Assembly: GCA_946811185.2 (NCBI GenBank)
Contig: OX328099.1
Location: 15,899,859 to 15,963,858, forward strand
Origin: Hippopus hippopus
Taxonomy: Eukaryota; Mollusca; Bivalvia; Cardiida; Cardiidae
Reading direction: 5' to 3'
Length of the DNA stretch: 64,000 nt
Shown here: positions 1-8,686 of the stretch, piece after piece
Numbering within the stretch: the stretch's first letter is position 1
How the letters are laid out: every line of letters begins with the position of its first letter
The notes under the pieces: generated by a model
What the model was told of the DNA's origin: nothing
Databases searched by the model: none
What the model saw: only the letters and a program-made list of their open reading frames with translations
Made by a program: the position numbers and the translations under genes

Positions 1-470
1 GTTTAGTGTTTTATATGTGTAATGGATCACTTTTTAGTTTTTTTCATCCTATGAATGATTTTTTTCTCTCTAAATGGAATTTGTCCCTATATCGCTGAGT
101 TGAACTTAGATTTTTTGCACTATAAAGGATTTCTAAATGTCTGAGCACTGAGTTGAACTTAGACTTTTTTTTTACCCTATGTATGATTTTTTTCTTTCTA
201 AATGTCTGACCATTGAGTTGAACTTAGTCTTTTTTTTTACATCTATAAATGATTTTTCTCTTTCTAAAAGGAATTTGTCCCTAAATCATTGAGTTGGACT
301 TAGTTTTTTCTTCACCTATGTATGATTTTTTCTCTCTAAAAGACTGAGTACTGGGTTGGCCTTAGCTTTTTTATTCTATGAATGATTTTTCTTTTCTAAA
401 TGTCTGGACATTGAATTGGGCTTAGTCTTTTTTCTGCATCTACGAATGATTTTTTTACTCTTTGGAGTGT
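1..470. repeat. Left terminal tandem array of element 1
   Basis: About seven imperfect units of roughly 55-65 bp, each with a GAGTTGAACTTAG-like core, a T run, an AATGATTTTT-like segment and TCTAAA(T/A)G. The reverse complement of the same unit forms the right end of the element (about 12545-12875). The array runs off the window start, so its full length is unknown. Confidence 0.8.
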
Positions 471-581
471 AACTCTCTGGAGTGTGAGTCTTTGGAGTGT
501 AACTCTTCTAAAAGAAAGAAGTTTGACAATTTGAAGAAAATGACAATTTGAAGAAAGATAGAACTTTCGTGGTAGATGGTT

Positions 582-597
582 AGCCCTGAAAAGGGCT
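582..597 (-). terminator. Histone-type 3' stem-loop for the 629-943 gene
   Basis: Read on the minus strand this is AGCCCTTTTCAGGGCT: a perfect 6-bp stem with a TTTC loop, followed by AACCA and then CACGAAAG about 10 nt on. Stem size, loop and ACC tail match the replication-dependent histone mRNA 3' signal, and the purine block resembles the U7-pairing downstream element (sea urchin type CAAGAAAGA). It begins 32 nt past the stop codon. Confidence 0.8.
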
Positions 598-628
598 GTT
601 TTGAGAAGAGCTGATTTTATGAAAATGT

Positions 629-943
629 TTATTCAGTATCAGCATCAGTCGATTCGCTGTCTGACTCACTCCTTTCAGTGGCGATTTGCGCACGGAAAAG
701 ACGGGTCACCTGCTCAGTTTTTAAAATAACATACTGAAAATACATCTCAAGCATGCCCTCAATAATGAGTTCCTTCATCCGAAGGTTATAACAGAACACA
801 CTGTTATTAGCAAGCTCAGCCCTCTCGTATCGTCTTCTCACTCCAGCTAGGCGTTGTTTAAGTAAGACGATTTGTCTCCTTGCTCTTATTAACTTTCGCT
901 CAGTATCCATCCAAGTGATGAGTGGTGATTGTCTTGAAGCCAT
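629..943 (-). CDS. Small basic helical protein, function unknown (104 aa)
   Basis: I do not recognise a family. The N-terminal half is rich in Arg and Lys with a heptad-like helical pattern (residues about 14-45, QIVLLKQRLAGVRRRYERAE), and the C-terminus is acidic and Ser-rich (ESDSESTDADTE). The ATG at 943 lies 40 nt below a TATAAA box (983-988, minus strand), with an E2F-like site and a CRE upstream. The stop is followed by a histone-type stem-loop at 582-597. This gene plan (CRE/E2F-like/TATA promoter, short ORF, stem-loop end) recurs at 8687-8893 and 11255-11491, so I infer an S-phase-timed small regulator. No membrane segment or signal peptide is visible. Confidence 0.65.
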   Translation of the reverse strand: MASRQSPLITWMDTERKLIRARRQIVLLKQRLAGVRRRYERAELANNSVFCYNLRMKELIIEGMLEMYFQYVILKTEQVTRLFRAQIATERSESDSESTDADTE

Positions 944-982
944 TGTGAAAAAATGAAATGTATGGAAAATAAATCGCCGAGA

Positions 983-1060
983 TTTATAGCTTTTCAGACG
1001 GATTGAACTAATTGACCCATGACGTCATTATCTCCTATGTTTTTCCCGCGTCAGCGTTTC
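983..1060 (-). promoter_or_regulatory. Promoter module A: TATA, CRE, E2F-like
   Basis: For the minus-strand gene starting at 943: TATAAA at 983-988, the CRE/ATF palindrome TGACGTCA at 1020-1027 and E2F-like TTTCCCGC at 1042-1049, with a CCAAT motif near 1090. The same arrangement occurs at 8933-8999 (minus) and 11137-11203 (plus). Conservation at three genes supports function; factor binding is inferred. Confidence 0.7.
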
Positions 1061-1129
1061 ATGCTGTTTTGGCTCCAAATTAATGTTATCCAATCAGATT
1101 CACCGTTGTTTTTTCTAATACTAATTGTT

Positions 1130-1275
1130 TTATTGTTGGCCAACCCATGGGTTTGTTACATTTTCTTGTTCGCGGATTTTATTGTTGACCAATCCATGGG
1201 TTTGTTACATTTTCTTGTTCGGGGATTTTATTGTTGGTCAATCCGTGGGTTTGTTACATTTTCTTGTTCGGGTTA
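1130..1275. repeat. Tandem 47-bp-class units
   Basis: Three units reading TGGGTTTGTTACATTTTCTT followed by GTTCGGGGATTTTATTGTTG. Further units lie at about 1990-2125 and, inverted, at about 10965-11060, inside both inverted-repeat arms. The open frame across them is a by-product. Confidence 0.8.
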
Positions 1276-1416
1276 GAAAAAACTAGAGTTTAACTAACCT
1301 ATGACTTTTTTTGATTGTGAATCTTTGCAGTGTAACTCTTCTAAAAGAAAGAAGTTTGACAATTTTGAGTTTTTTTGACAATTTGAAGAAAGATAGAACT
1401 TTCGTGGTAGATGGGT

Positions 1417-1432
1417 AGCCCTGAAAAGGGCT
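1417..1432 (-). terminator. Histone-type 3' stem-loop for the 1464-1730 gene
   Basis: On the minus strand AGCCCTTTTCAGGGCT again, followed by ACCCATCTACCACGAAAGTT. It is the same perfect 6-bp stem with a TTTC loop, 32 nt beyond the stop codon. Confidence 0.8.
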
Positions 1433-1463
1433 GTTTTTTTGGAGGCTGTGTTTTTTTCCAGTT

Positions 1464-1730
1464 CTAATGGCAACACCCGAAATTCGCTTGGCAAATGGGG
1501 CATGCTGTAATCTTCCTCCCAAATTCGATATCAACCAAGATGATATCCGGTGTTGTCTTTAATAATAGCTGAACTAATCTTTCGCCGAGATCTTTGTATG
1601 GTTGTGTTATACGTCGCAGTTGGTTTTGTTCCTCCTCTCCTACGAGACGAGTGGTTAGTTGCAATAACTGCTGGCCGGCATTTAGATACTCTTGGAGAGC
1701 CTCACGTAGTTGATGATTTACCTCTTCCAT
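1464..1730 (-). CDS. Small helical protein with C-terminal CPxCx4GC motif (88 aa)
   Basis: Start taken at the ATG at 1730; the frame stays open upstream but only through a GTG. The first 60 residues are helical and Leu/Gln-rich (LREALQEYLNAGQQLLQL), and the last residues are CPICQANFGCCH, a cysteine motif that could bind metal. The 78-aa protein at 11255-11491 ends in CPACRKVGGCA with the same CPxCx4GC spacing although the rest is unrelated. A second copy at 10636-10902 is broken by a stop codon. Promoter module B lies upstream (TATAAA 1823-1828, minus) and a histone-type stem-loop downstream. Function unknown. Confidence 0.65.
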   Translation of the reverse strand: MEEVNHQLREALQEYLNAGQQLLQLTTRLVGEEEQNQLRRITQPYKDLGERLVQLLLKTTPDIILVDIEFGRKITACPICQANFGCCH

Positions 1731-1870
1731 ATTGATATTGCTTCCGAATATTGACACTGCTTTCGAAGTGATCGTTAACTGAGAGTCAAAGAAATGGTGA
1801 ATGTGTGAAAAATAACACGGGCTTTATACGTTTACAGAGGATTGAAATTTTTTTAAAGAGCTCGGACCTG
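1731..1870 (-). promoter_or_regulatory. Promoter module B with conserved leader
   Basis: TATAAA on the minus strand at 1823-1828, with a leader of about 90 nt that is nearly identical to those at 9142-9239 and 10537-10635 (plus strand). The conserved leader suggests shared transcription start and timing. Confidence 0.65.
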
Positions 1871-2219
1871 GCAGAAAGCACATACATTTTTTCCATGCTA
1901 CGTTTCATGCTGTTTTGGCTCCAAATTAATGTTATCCAATCAGATTCACCGTTTTATTTTCTAATACTAAATGTTTTATTGTTGACCAACCCGTGGGTTT
2001 ATTACATTTTCTTGTTCTGGGGATTTTATTGTTGACCAATCCGTGGGTTTGTTACATTTTTCTTGTTCGGGGATTTTATTGTTACCCAATCCGTGGGTTT
2101 GTTACATTTTCTTGTTCGGGTTAGAAAAAAACTAGAGTTTAACTAACAGTTATGAGACGCTGTATGGGAAAAATGTAACCAGAACAAGTCTTTTGGGGGA
2201 AAAACAGAATGAAGAACTC

Positions 2220-2260
2220 TATTGTTTTTGAACTTTTATTTATTGAACTTTTATTTACTG
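2220..2260 (-). terminator. AATAAA poly(A) signals for the 2562-3218 gene
   Basis: Two minus-strand AATAAA hexamers within TTTTATTTATT-type sequence, about 300-330 nt past the stop at 2562. Their inverted copies lie at 10333-10355. Confidence 0.55.
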
Positions 2261-2269
2261 AACAGAACT

Positions 2270-2545
2270 AAACATTGAAACATTTTTTTTGCAATGCATC
2301 ATAAAAAAATTTCTTGACAATGAAAAAAATTTCTTAACAATGAAAAAAATCACAATGAAACATTTTTTTGCAATGCATCATAAAAAAATTTCTTGACAAT
2401 GAAAAAAACATTTTCTTAACAATGAAAAAATCGCACTGAAATATTTTTTCACATTGAATTATTCACAACGATTTAATCATGATGAAAAAACACACTGAAT
2501 TATTTTTTCGCAATGAATTATTTACAATGAATTAATCGCAAAAAC
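2270..2545. repeat. AT-rich imperfect tandem repeats
   Basis: Units alternate GCAATGCATCATAAAAAAAT with TTTCTTGACAATGAAAAAA and later CACTGAATTATT-type segments. The inverted counterpart is at about 9950-10320. Confidence 0.75.
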
Positions 2546-2561
2546 AGTATATAACAAATTT

Positions 2562-3218
2562 TTATAATGCAAATTCGCAAACACCACGAGTTTCACGTTT
2601 GTTTTCATATTCCGTAATGTCTTTATGCAATTGCTCATACCCAAAAAACATTGTATACTCACTGTCCATATCGTCGAAATCTCGTAGTCCTATGAATGGA
2701 GCAACATGTCTATAGGCGTCTTTTGTTGAAAGAGCTGAATTTACTACTTCTTCTGTAACATCTCTATCAAATAGAATATACCCTGACATGGTTTCCATTG
2801 TTTCTCCGTAGGAATCATGAACAGATCCTTTTTTGTAGCGTAAGTAAAAGTTAAATAGAACTGATTTCATTTTCACAACGTTAAGAAAACTTTCTTCTGT
2901 TGTTCCTATGATAAAAAATGTCCATCGGCTTGTGGATCGAAACAGTTTACTAATAACATTGTCTTTCATACAGCTATCTGCTAAATAAGTCTTGAGAACG
3001 AGATCCAGCCCCGAATCGTCCACCATCATCGCAATAAAGTTGAATATAGCATACACTTTGTATGACTTTTCTCCTTTTGCAACCCATTTAAACATTTTTT
3101 TGATCCAAATTTTCACACAGAAAAATTTAATGTTAAGCTGTGTTCGTTCATCAAGCGTATGCTGTCGAACAAATTCTCCATAAATTTTTTCACGTAGTTC
3201 TATTGGTAGCGGCAACAT
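2562..3218 (-). CDS. Unrecognised 218-aa protein of element 1
   Basis: It starts MLPLPIELREKIYGEF, which superficially resembles the opening of F-box domains, but I cannot support an F-box further on. The body is mixed and aromatic-rich with no signal peptide or clear membrane helix. The start lies about 80 nt below the PolB stop on the same strand, so it may be a second cistron or have its own TATA near 3316-3321. Its last 16 or so codons lie within the inverted-repeat arm, and a fragment of them recurs at 9896-9950 as a truncated 3' end. It ends with AATAAA signals, not a stem-loop. Confidence 0.6.
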   Translation of the reverse strand: MLPLPIELREKIYGEFVRQHTLDERTQLNIKFFCVKIWIKKMFKWVAKGEKSYKVYAIFNFIAMMVDDSGLDLVLKTYLADSCMKDNVISKLFRSTSRWTFFIIGTTEESFLNVVKMKSVLFNFYLRYKKGSVHDSYGETMETMSGYILFDRDVTEEVVNSALSTKDAYRHVAPFIGLRDFDDMDSEYTMFFGYEQLHKDITEYENKRETRGVCEFAL

Positions 3219-3300
3219 GATTGTTATTTTTTTGAACAGTTGCTAATATTTTTTCCCCGACTTACTTTGAGTGATTGGTACACAACAATGTGATATGAAA

Positions 3301-6300
3301 TTATTTTCTCAAGCTTTTATAACCATAGGGTACAGTATCAGTACCATTTACAATGACTGTCTTGGTGTATACAGAACGAAACGTTTTTGTTTGTGGTTCA
3401 CTGGTAACCGTTCTATCTCTGTGTCTTTTAATTTTACAATCATACTGAATTTTGATTTCTACTGTACGATCCAAAGCACATTTCGAATATGTATCGAAAT
3501 TTACCACCTGTTTTGTATTGTAATCCAGAGTAATCCCCTTTACTTTACATTTGCTTATCTCTTTTCCATCTTTTGTTTTCATTTTGTAAGCATAATTCTT
3601 AGGTCCAAGTCCTCTGAATTGAGTAATTTTACAAGCAGGCTCTTCATCAGTCCATTTTCCTAACCGGCTGTTAATAATAGGGGGATTCCATAATTCGGGG
3701 TCGTGAATGTACATACAACTATCTGTATCGAAATACAGAACTCTATCTTTTAACTTTTCAAGAACACTGTACAATTCCAACCTTGCATAAGCTGTTACGT
3801 AAGAACCTACTATCACATTGGCTGTAGCATGGGTGTCAATATGTTCCAACTTTGATTTATAGTTAACCAAGATGAATGAACAGTTCTCATCAAAGATTTC
3901 TATATGCTTTACAATGAAATTAGGATTGCTGACTAATTCAAAATATTTAGACGGATCACTGATGTATTCCGTCTGGATCATTTTTTCACGCTGAGCTAAT
4001 TTTCCCCAAAGGCAGTTCAACATAATCTTAGCAAATGATCTTCTCCCAGGATTTCTTTGAATACAACTTGGATCAAGACGAACACCTTCTGCCTTCTCAT
4101 ATTCACAAACGAACTGATCTTTTTCTGAGTCTGATTGACAGCTATCTGGATAACCACTGGCTTCTTGCTTAATTTTCAAGAAATTGTCCACATAATGTTT
4201 AAAGAACTGATCTGACACAGAATTGAAATGCCAAATTTCATACACTTGCAATAATCGATAACCGCAGTCAAGAGCCTTGAATAATTCAAAAGTAACCCAA
4301 GTTCCGACCAAAGCCCTCTCTTCTTCACCATGTCTACAAATGTTTGAGCTTTCTTCTGCACATTTCATACAGAGTGGAAACATCATTTTGTTGTTACAGT
4401 GAACTGGGAGAACGGGGTGAAACAAATCAGTTGGAGGCAAAACTTTGCATTTGATTAAGCCCTCATATTGTCGAATATTGTTCATGTCAATATTCTCAGC
4501 AGACAAAATTTCTGGCTGACCTACAGGATAGGATTTGTGTTTACAAACATAAGGGTACAGAGAACAGATATCGATGTACTTGATTTCCTTTTTGGTTTTT
4601 TCATCAACATCATATCCAATTTTTATTGCATTACATCTTCCCCCGGACAAACCATCCCTCGGATCGATAGGGTCCCAATGTGGATATAACTTTTCAATGT
4701 GTTTTTTGTACTCTTTATCCTTCATCTTAGCATCAAATTCGTGTTCCCAAATGTACACTACATTATATCCCATGTCTTCGATATCTGCTATACGTTCAAA
4801 AGTACGTTCGTACAATTCAGACATGGGTTTTCCATTAATAGGATTGATCTGATTTCGATCTGTATAGCATACAGGACAACCATGATACAAATCCCCAAGA
4901 AATTCATAAACAGTGTTTGATTGATAGTGAAAACCATCTACACTATATTTCCCGATTTGAGCTTCACCACCATTTTTTGCATGCTGAATATTAATACCTT
5001 TTTCCTGAGCAATGCTTTGAACCCATCGTATCGCTTTCATAGAAAAGCGACGTCTGGATGAGTCTTTACTTGAAATGATAGCTATTTGATTTTCTGGTAA
5101 ATATTTGCTTCGCCACACCTTGTTACAGGCATCTGCGATGGTAATCGCCTCTAAAAATGGACAAATACCACCCTGTTCGATAAACAGCTTTCTGAATTCA
5201 GCACACCCTCGTCTGAGGATATCAACGTCTGACCTACAGTACATTTCCATCTCCTTCTGAAAATTGAATTCCTCACCATTTCGAACTTTGTCATTATACC
5301 AAACTATAAATTTTGACCTAGCCTCTTCAGACATTGAGTCGGGCTTGTAATAAGACATATCTAAGTAGGGGCCAATGTAACTCCAAAAATCATCTGTATT
5401 AGCCCAGTGAGGAAAGTAACCTTTTTTCATTTCTTGAAGGCTAAAGGTGGATGGAAATTTTGCCAAACCAAAACTCATGAAATTGAAAGAATCGATCAGA
5501 CGTACACCGTTCAGTTCTAACTTCATAATATTGTTTCCATTCATGATCAATTTTGGAAGTTTTAACCCAACTTTGACAATATAGTCAAGAATGAACTGCC
5601 CGTCATAGCCTTTGAAATTATGGGCAATAGCCGTAACCCCTTTATGATGTTTTGAAAAGAGCCAGTTGCAAAATTGACTCAAAGTTTTTTCACCTTGAAA
5701 AATAACTTCCCTACCCTCTTCAAATTCACTGCATGTAGAACAATGAAAATCAAGTGATTTATCGATACATTCATCACACGCTCTGTGTGCGATACAATAA
5801 TTCGGGATGTGTACACCTGTGTCTTGTTTGCATTCAAAATCAAAGAAAATAAACTGTGGTTTTTTAACTACAGAAGAACTCGTCTCGTCATCGTTGTCAT
5901 GGTTCAACTTACTTTGGTAAGGCTGAATATAGCATTGATGAGAAAAGTTAACAATTCTCTTACAGATATGACATCTTTTCTTTCCATTGCAAACATGATT
6001 TTTCTTTCTGATATGATATTGTGCACCGCATTTCGAACAGAGTTTCACTAATTCACAAATGGATTTCTTTTCTTTACCTTGAACATTTCTGTGATTTTCA
6101 AAGCATTCAGCACTAAAAAAACGTCTACTGCAAACACTGCAAACATATTCTTTTGATTCTGATGGACATTTTCCTTTGCGATAACAACCTTTGCAGATAT
6201 TTGAACAAGCATGACTTTCCCGGTGAGGGTAACCCACATCACAGAACTCACAATAATATCCACAACTAAGAAAACCTTTGATAGATTTAATGTAGTCATA

Positions 6301-7365
6301 ATGGTTTTGATGAAAGTACAAATGTATGATCTTACTATTGGCTTTCACTTTTGGATGTTTAAATATTTTTTCCACTTTTGAATGCTGTTGATGAACTTTA
6401 ATGACATAGCCTTTTTCATACAAGAATGCTTGAATTTTTTTGTATTCGTCAATTCCTATAGGTTGTGTTGGTGTTGTGTTGTGTTGGTGAAACTCCAGTT
6501 TCATGTAACAATTTCTCAGCTTCAGTCTTTTGAAGAGGGCGGTTTGAACGACAAATACGATCCCATTTTCTTTTCCATACTTTGGTGTTTCACGTTCACT
6601 GTAGCAAATTCCCACAACAACAGCTCTTGCAAAACATAGTTGGTCATGATTGTCAATTTGAATAATGGATTTTTTCTTCTGGGCAAAAAACTTTGAATCT
6701 AATTCTGACGATCTATATTTTGGTTTTCCGCTACCACTTGGTGGTATTGTATGTGTAATGTCAAATGTCATGAATCCATCGTTCAAGACGAAATCTGTAT
6801 TCGATTGTAAAACTCGTTCAATTTCATTCAGCATAGTTTCACCTTGTAACTGGTCTGCAGCTAAAAAAGGAATATGGATTCCCATTTCCAACGAAGGATG
6901 ATTGATGGTAATCCTAATCATGTCCGTAGGGTTAGCATTTAACTTTCGAATGATTTCACGGGTAACATCGTCAAATAATCCAAGGAGTCTCTGAGGTGTT
7001 AATTCTTCAAATTTCTTAAAACTCAGCATCAGCACATGTGATTCTGTTTTAAATTTTCTTGACTTCTTATTACCCTTTTCTGTTAAATCATATAGACTTT
7101 TCATGTCTAAGTTAGAGTTGGTACTTTCATCGTCGCTATCATTTTCTTCTTTCAACGGTTTAGTTTTTTTCTTTTTTGTTGGTGGAATCACCTCATCGTC
7201 ACTTTCTTCTTTCAACGGTTTAGTTTTTTTCTTTTTTATTGGTGGAAACACCTCATCGTCACTTTCTTCTTTCAAAGGTCTAGTTTTTTTCTTTTTTGTT
7301 GGTGGAAACACCTCATCGTCACTTTCACTGTCTGAATAGGTTATTATTCTTTTTCTTTTACCCAT
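3301..7365 (-). CDS. PolB: Protein-primed family B DNA polymerase with nuclease-like insert (1354 aa)
   Basis: Replicative polymerase of the protein-primed (organellar and viral, pfam03175-like) class. Start chosen at the ATG at 7365 (MGKRKR), 55 nt below a minus-strand TATAAA at 7420-7425. Order by approximate residue: three 20-residue repeats of acidic SDDE plus KKKK (14-73); a Cys/His zinc-finger cluster (about 370-480); exonuclease I FFDFECKQD (about 507), II AHNFKGYDG (about 583) and III YCRSDVDIL (about 712); an insert with GGEAQIGKYSVDG and VYEFLGDLYHGCP (about 800-830) resembling a PD-(D/E)xK or Vsr-type nuclease; motif A YIDICSLYP (about 933), motif B KIMLNCLWGKL (about 1115) and motif C YFDTDSCMYI (about 1213). 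All catalytic aspartates are present and the frame is open, so it may be active. It is longer than the Polinton PolB at 22470 and only distantly related to it. Confidence 0.92.
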   Translation of the reverse strand: MGKRKRIITYSDSESDDEVFPPTKKKKTRPLKEESDDEVFPPIKKKKTKPLKEESDDEVIPPTKKKKTKPLKEENDSDDESTNSNLDMKSLYDLTEKGNKKSRKFKTESHVLMLSFKKFEELTPQRLLGLFDDVTREIIRKLNANPTDMIRITINHPSLEMGIHIPFLAADQLQGETMLNEIERVLQSNTDFVLNDGFMTFDITHTIPPSGSGKPKYRSSELDSKFFAQKKKSIIQIDNHDQLCFARAVVVGICYSERETPKYGKENGIVFVVQTALFKRLKLRNCYMKLEFHQHNTTPTQPIGIDEYKKIQAFLYEKGYVIKVHQQHSKVEKIFKHPKVKANSKIIHLYFHQNHYDYIKSIKGFLSCGYYCEFCDVGYPHRESHACSNICKGCYRKGKCPSESKEYVCSVCSRRFFSAECFENHRNVQGKEKKSICELVKLCSKCGAQYHIRKKNHVCNGKKRCHICKRIVNFSHQCYIQPYQSKLNHDNDDETSSSVVKKPQFIFFDFECKQDTGVHIPNYCIAHRACDECIDKSLDFHCSTCSEFEEGREVIFQGEKTLSQFCNWLFSKHHKGVTAIAHNFKGYDGQFILDYIVKVGLKLPKLIMNGNNIMKLELNGVRLIDSFNFMSFGLAKFPSTFSLQEMKKGYFPHWANTDDFWSYIGPYLDMSYYKPDSMSEEARSKFIVWYNDKVRNGEEFNFQKEMEMYCRSDVDILRRGCAEFRKLFIEQGGICPFLEAITIADACNKVWRSKYLPENQIAIISSKDSSRRRFSMKAIRWVQSIAQEKGINIQHAKNGGEAQIGKYSVDGFHYQSNTVYEFLGDLYHGCPVCYTDRNQINPINGKPMSELYERTFERIADIEDMGYNVVYIWEHEFDAKMKDKEYKKHIEKLYPHWDPIDPRDGLSGGRCNAIKIGYDVDEKTKKEIKYIDICSLYPYVCKHKSYPVGQPEILSAENIDMNNIRQYEGLIKCKVLPPTDLFHPVLPVHCNNKMMFPLCMKCAEESSNICRHGEEERALVGTWVTFELFKALDCGYRLLQVYEIWHFNSVSDQFFKHYVDNFLKIKQEASGYPDSCQSDSEKDQFVCEYEKAEGVRLDPSCIQRNPGRRSFAKIMLNCLWGKLAQREKMIQTEYISDPSKYFELVSNPNFIVKHIEIFDENCSFILVNYKSKLEHIDTHATANVIVGSYVTAYARLELYSVLEKLKDRVLYFDTDSCMYIHDPELWNPPIINSRLGKWTDEEPACKITQFRGLGPKNYAYKMKTKDGKEISKCKVKGITLDYNTKQVVNFDTYSKCALDRTVEIKIQYDCKIKRHRDRTVTSEPQTKTFRSVYTKTVIVNGTDTVPYGYKSLRK

Positions 7366-7521
7366 CGTTTTAGCTCTGAGTGAAAAGACAATAATGCAGA
7401 AGTGAGAAAAAACTAGCAATTTATATACCCTCTCCGTTGTAACAGTGTATAAATAAGCCGTTAGTTGTGAAAATCTATTCATTCTCCTACTCGATCTCAG
7501 TCAGTACAGCTGATAAAAAAT
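7366..7521. promoter_or_regulatory. Divergent promoter between PolB and the CCHC gene
   Basis: 156 bp with a minus-strand TATAAA at 7420-7425 (towards PolB) and a plus-strand TATAAATA at 7448-7455 (towards 7522). Neither the CRE/E2F module nor module B is present. Confidence 0.6.
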
Positions 7522-7995
7522 ATGAGTGAGTTAAAGCTGCAAAATACATCACCACTTAGAAAGAGGGTGTATCTGTATGTTAATCCATACACCCACGATT
7601 ATGAGATCAGCAATATACCATCAAAGTATAATGTTAAACATATCGGAAACTATGTGGGATCATTTTTATCCCAGCAACATTTAGAAGAAAAAGATGTTTA
7701 CCGTACTACCAGCTACAGAGTTTTGGATCAAGCGATGATTGACAAACGATATGGTGCGAATGGTGTGAGAACAAATATTTGTTTCACATGCAACGAAGCA
7801 GGACATTGGGCCAAAGAATGTCCAGAAAAAGAAAATCAGCTAGGTACAATTGTTTTTGTCTACGTGAATCCACACAGTCACGACATTGAGATTTCACCAT
7901 CATTTTACAACGTTGGTGGTTTCAAAGATATGAAATTCGTCGGGACACTAAATTCATTCTGCAGTGAAAATACATGGAAAAAAAGTTCACCATAA
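7522..7995 (+). CDS. CCHC zinc-knuckle protein with duplicated flanking module (157 aa)
   Basis: A retroviral-type zinc knuckle, CFTCNEAGHWAKEC (C-x2-C-x4-H-x4-C), sits at about residues 94-107 and implies single-stranded nucleic acid binding. It is flanked by two related segments of about 35 residues: VYLYVNPYTHDYEIS with IGNYVGSF before it, and VFVYVNPHSHDIEIS with VGTLNSF after it, an internal duplication. It is divergent from PolB with its own TATA box, so I infer a role in element replication. The TAA at 7993 is the only stop between this ORF and the 8032-8373 ORF in the same frame. Confidence 0.75.
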   Translation: MSELKLQNTSPLRKRVYLYVNPYTHDYEISNIPSKYNVKHIGNYVGSFLSQQHLEEKDVYRTTSYRVLDQAMIDKRYGANGVRTNICFTCNEAGHWAKECPEKENQLGTIVFVYVNPHSHDIEISPSFYNVGGFKDMKFVGTLNSFCSENTWKKSSP

Positions 7996-8373
7996 GCTAC
8001 ATCCTCATCGGTTGAAACTCAGACCGTAGACATGCAGAGCGACAAAGCGGCTAACAGCGATTCAGAAATCTGCAAAATAGCAGAACAGACAGAGAAAAAA
8101 ATATCTACAAACGATAATCTAAGAAATCAACAAACTTTGGATCTAAAAAACAACGAATTTTCTGCAGAACCGGGTTGTTCGTACGGAAAGGAAAAACAGC
8201 AAAACATCGAAAAGAAGAAAAAACGAGTAACAAAGAACTATTTCTTTTACAAATCAACAAAACATGAGGACAAAATCTGTCCAGATGTGGAATTAAAAAA
8301 CAACGATAGGAAAAGAAAACGTAAAACTAAATGTGAATCTGACATCTCGAAGAAAAAAGTAAAAACATACTGA
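7996..8373 (+). CDS. Basic low-complexity tail, in frame with the CCHC ORF
   Basis: After the TAA at 7993 the same frame continues open. The first ATG is at 8032, giving 113 aa if translated alone. The sequence is polar and Lys-rich with NLS-like KRKRKTK and KKKVK near the end and a predicted disordered character. It may be the C-terminal part of a 283-codon CCHC protein now cut by one nonsense codon, a stop-readthrough extension, or a second cistron. Family unknown. Confidence 0.5.
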   Translation, partial: ATSSSVETQTVDMQSDKAANSDSEICKIAEQTEKKISTNDNLRNQQTLDLKNNEFSAEPGCSYGKEKQQNIEKKKKRVTKNYFFYKSTKHEDKICPDVELKNNDRKRKRKTKCESDISKKKVKTY

Positions 8374-8575
8374 GTGAAAAAAGATTTCAATACAATAATG
8401 AATATAAACAAAAAAAGACTGACTTGATTTTTTTTCATTCATTTTTTTGTCTTTTACAGTTCATTCATTTTTTGTCTTTACAGTTCATGATTTGATTTTT
8501 TCATTGTACATAAGTTCTTTTTTTGAAATAAAAATATAAAATAATTACTTCTTACTTTTGACTTTTTTTAGTTAT
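8374..8575 (+). terminator. 3' region with AATAAA signal
   Basis: T-rich direct repeats (TTCATTCATTTTTTGTCTTT type) followed by AAATAAAAATAT at about 8525-8537, a standard cleavage/polyadenylation signal for the plus-strand CCHC unit. No histone-type stem-loop here. Confidence 0.5.
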
Positions 8576-8638
8576 GACTGTAAGTCTTTTTTTTACTTTT
8601 GACAATTTGAGAAGAAAGATCTTTCGTGCTAAATGGTT

Positions 8639-8654
8639 AGCCCTAAAAAGGGCT
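8639..8654 (-). terminator. Histone-type 3' stem-loop, UUUU-loop variant
   Basis: Minus strand AGCCCTTTTTAGGGCT: a 6-bp stem with a TTTT loop, then AACCATTTAGCACGAAAGA. The CACGAAAGA block is the closest of the set to the sea-urchin histone downstream element. It begins 33 nt past the stop of the 8687-8893 gene. Confidence 0.75.
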
Positions 8655-8686
8655 TTTTTTGAAGGATCTCACATTGACATCCAGCT

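Larger units (their letters stand above)
961..2613. repeat. Left internal inverted-repeat arm of element 1
   Basis: It recurs as reverse complement at 9896-11180 with rearrangements. Shared parts are promoter module A, the 47-bp units, the small gene 1464-1730, promoter module B, AATAAA-bearing spacer, AT-rich repeats and the last codons of gene 2562-3218. The inner boundary lies in coding sequence near 2613. Confidence 0.75.

Noticed and set aside
582..597. Stem-loop as bacterial intrinsic terminator
   Set aside because: No following U run, eukaryotic TATA promoters; the loop and flanks match the histone type instead.
1019..1276. Hydrophobic ORF at 1019-1276 and similar at 1805-2035, 10804-11167
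   Set aside because: They lie over promoter modules and 47-bp repeats, antisense to supported genes, and are not kept between arms.
1731..1757. Upstream extension of the 88-aa gene to 1757
   Set aside because: The upstream start codon is GTG; the ATG at 1730 is kept in both copies.
2562..3218. F-box protein call for the 218-aa ORF
   Set aside because: Only the first 16 residues resemble an F-box start; the rest shows no supporting pattern.
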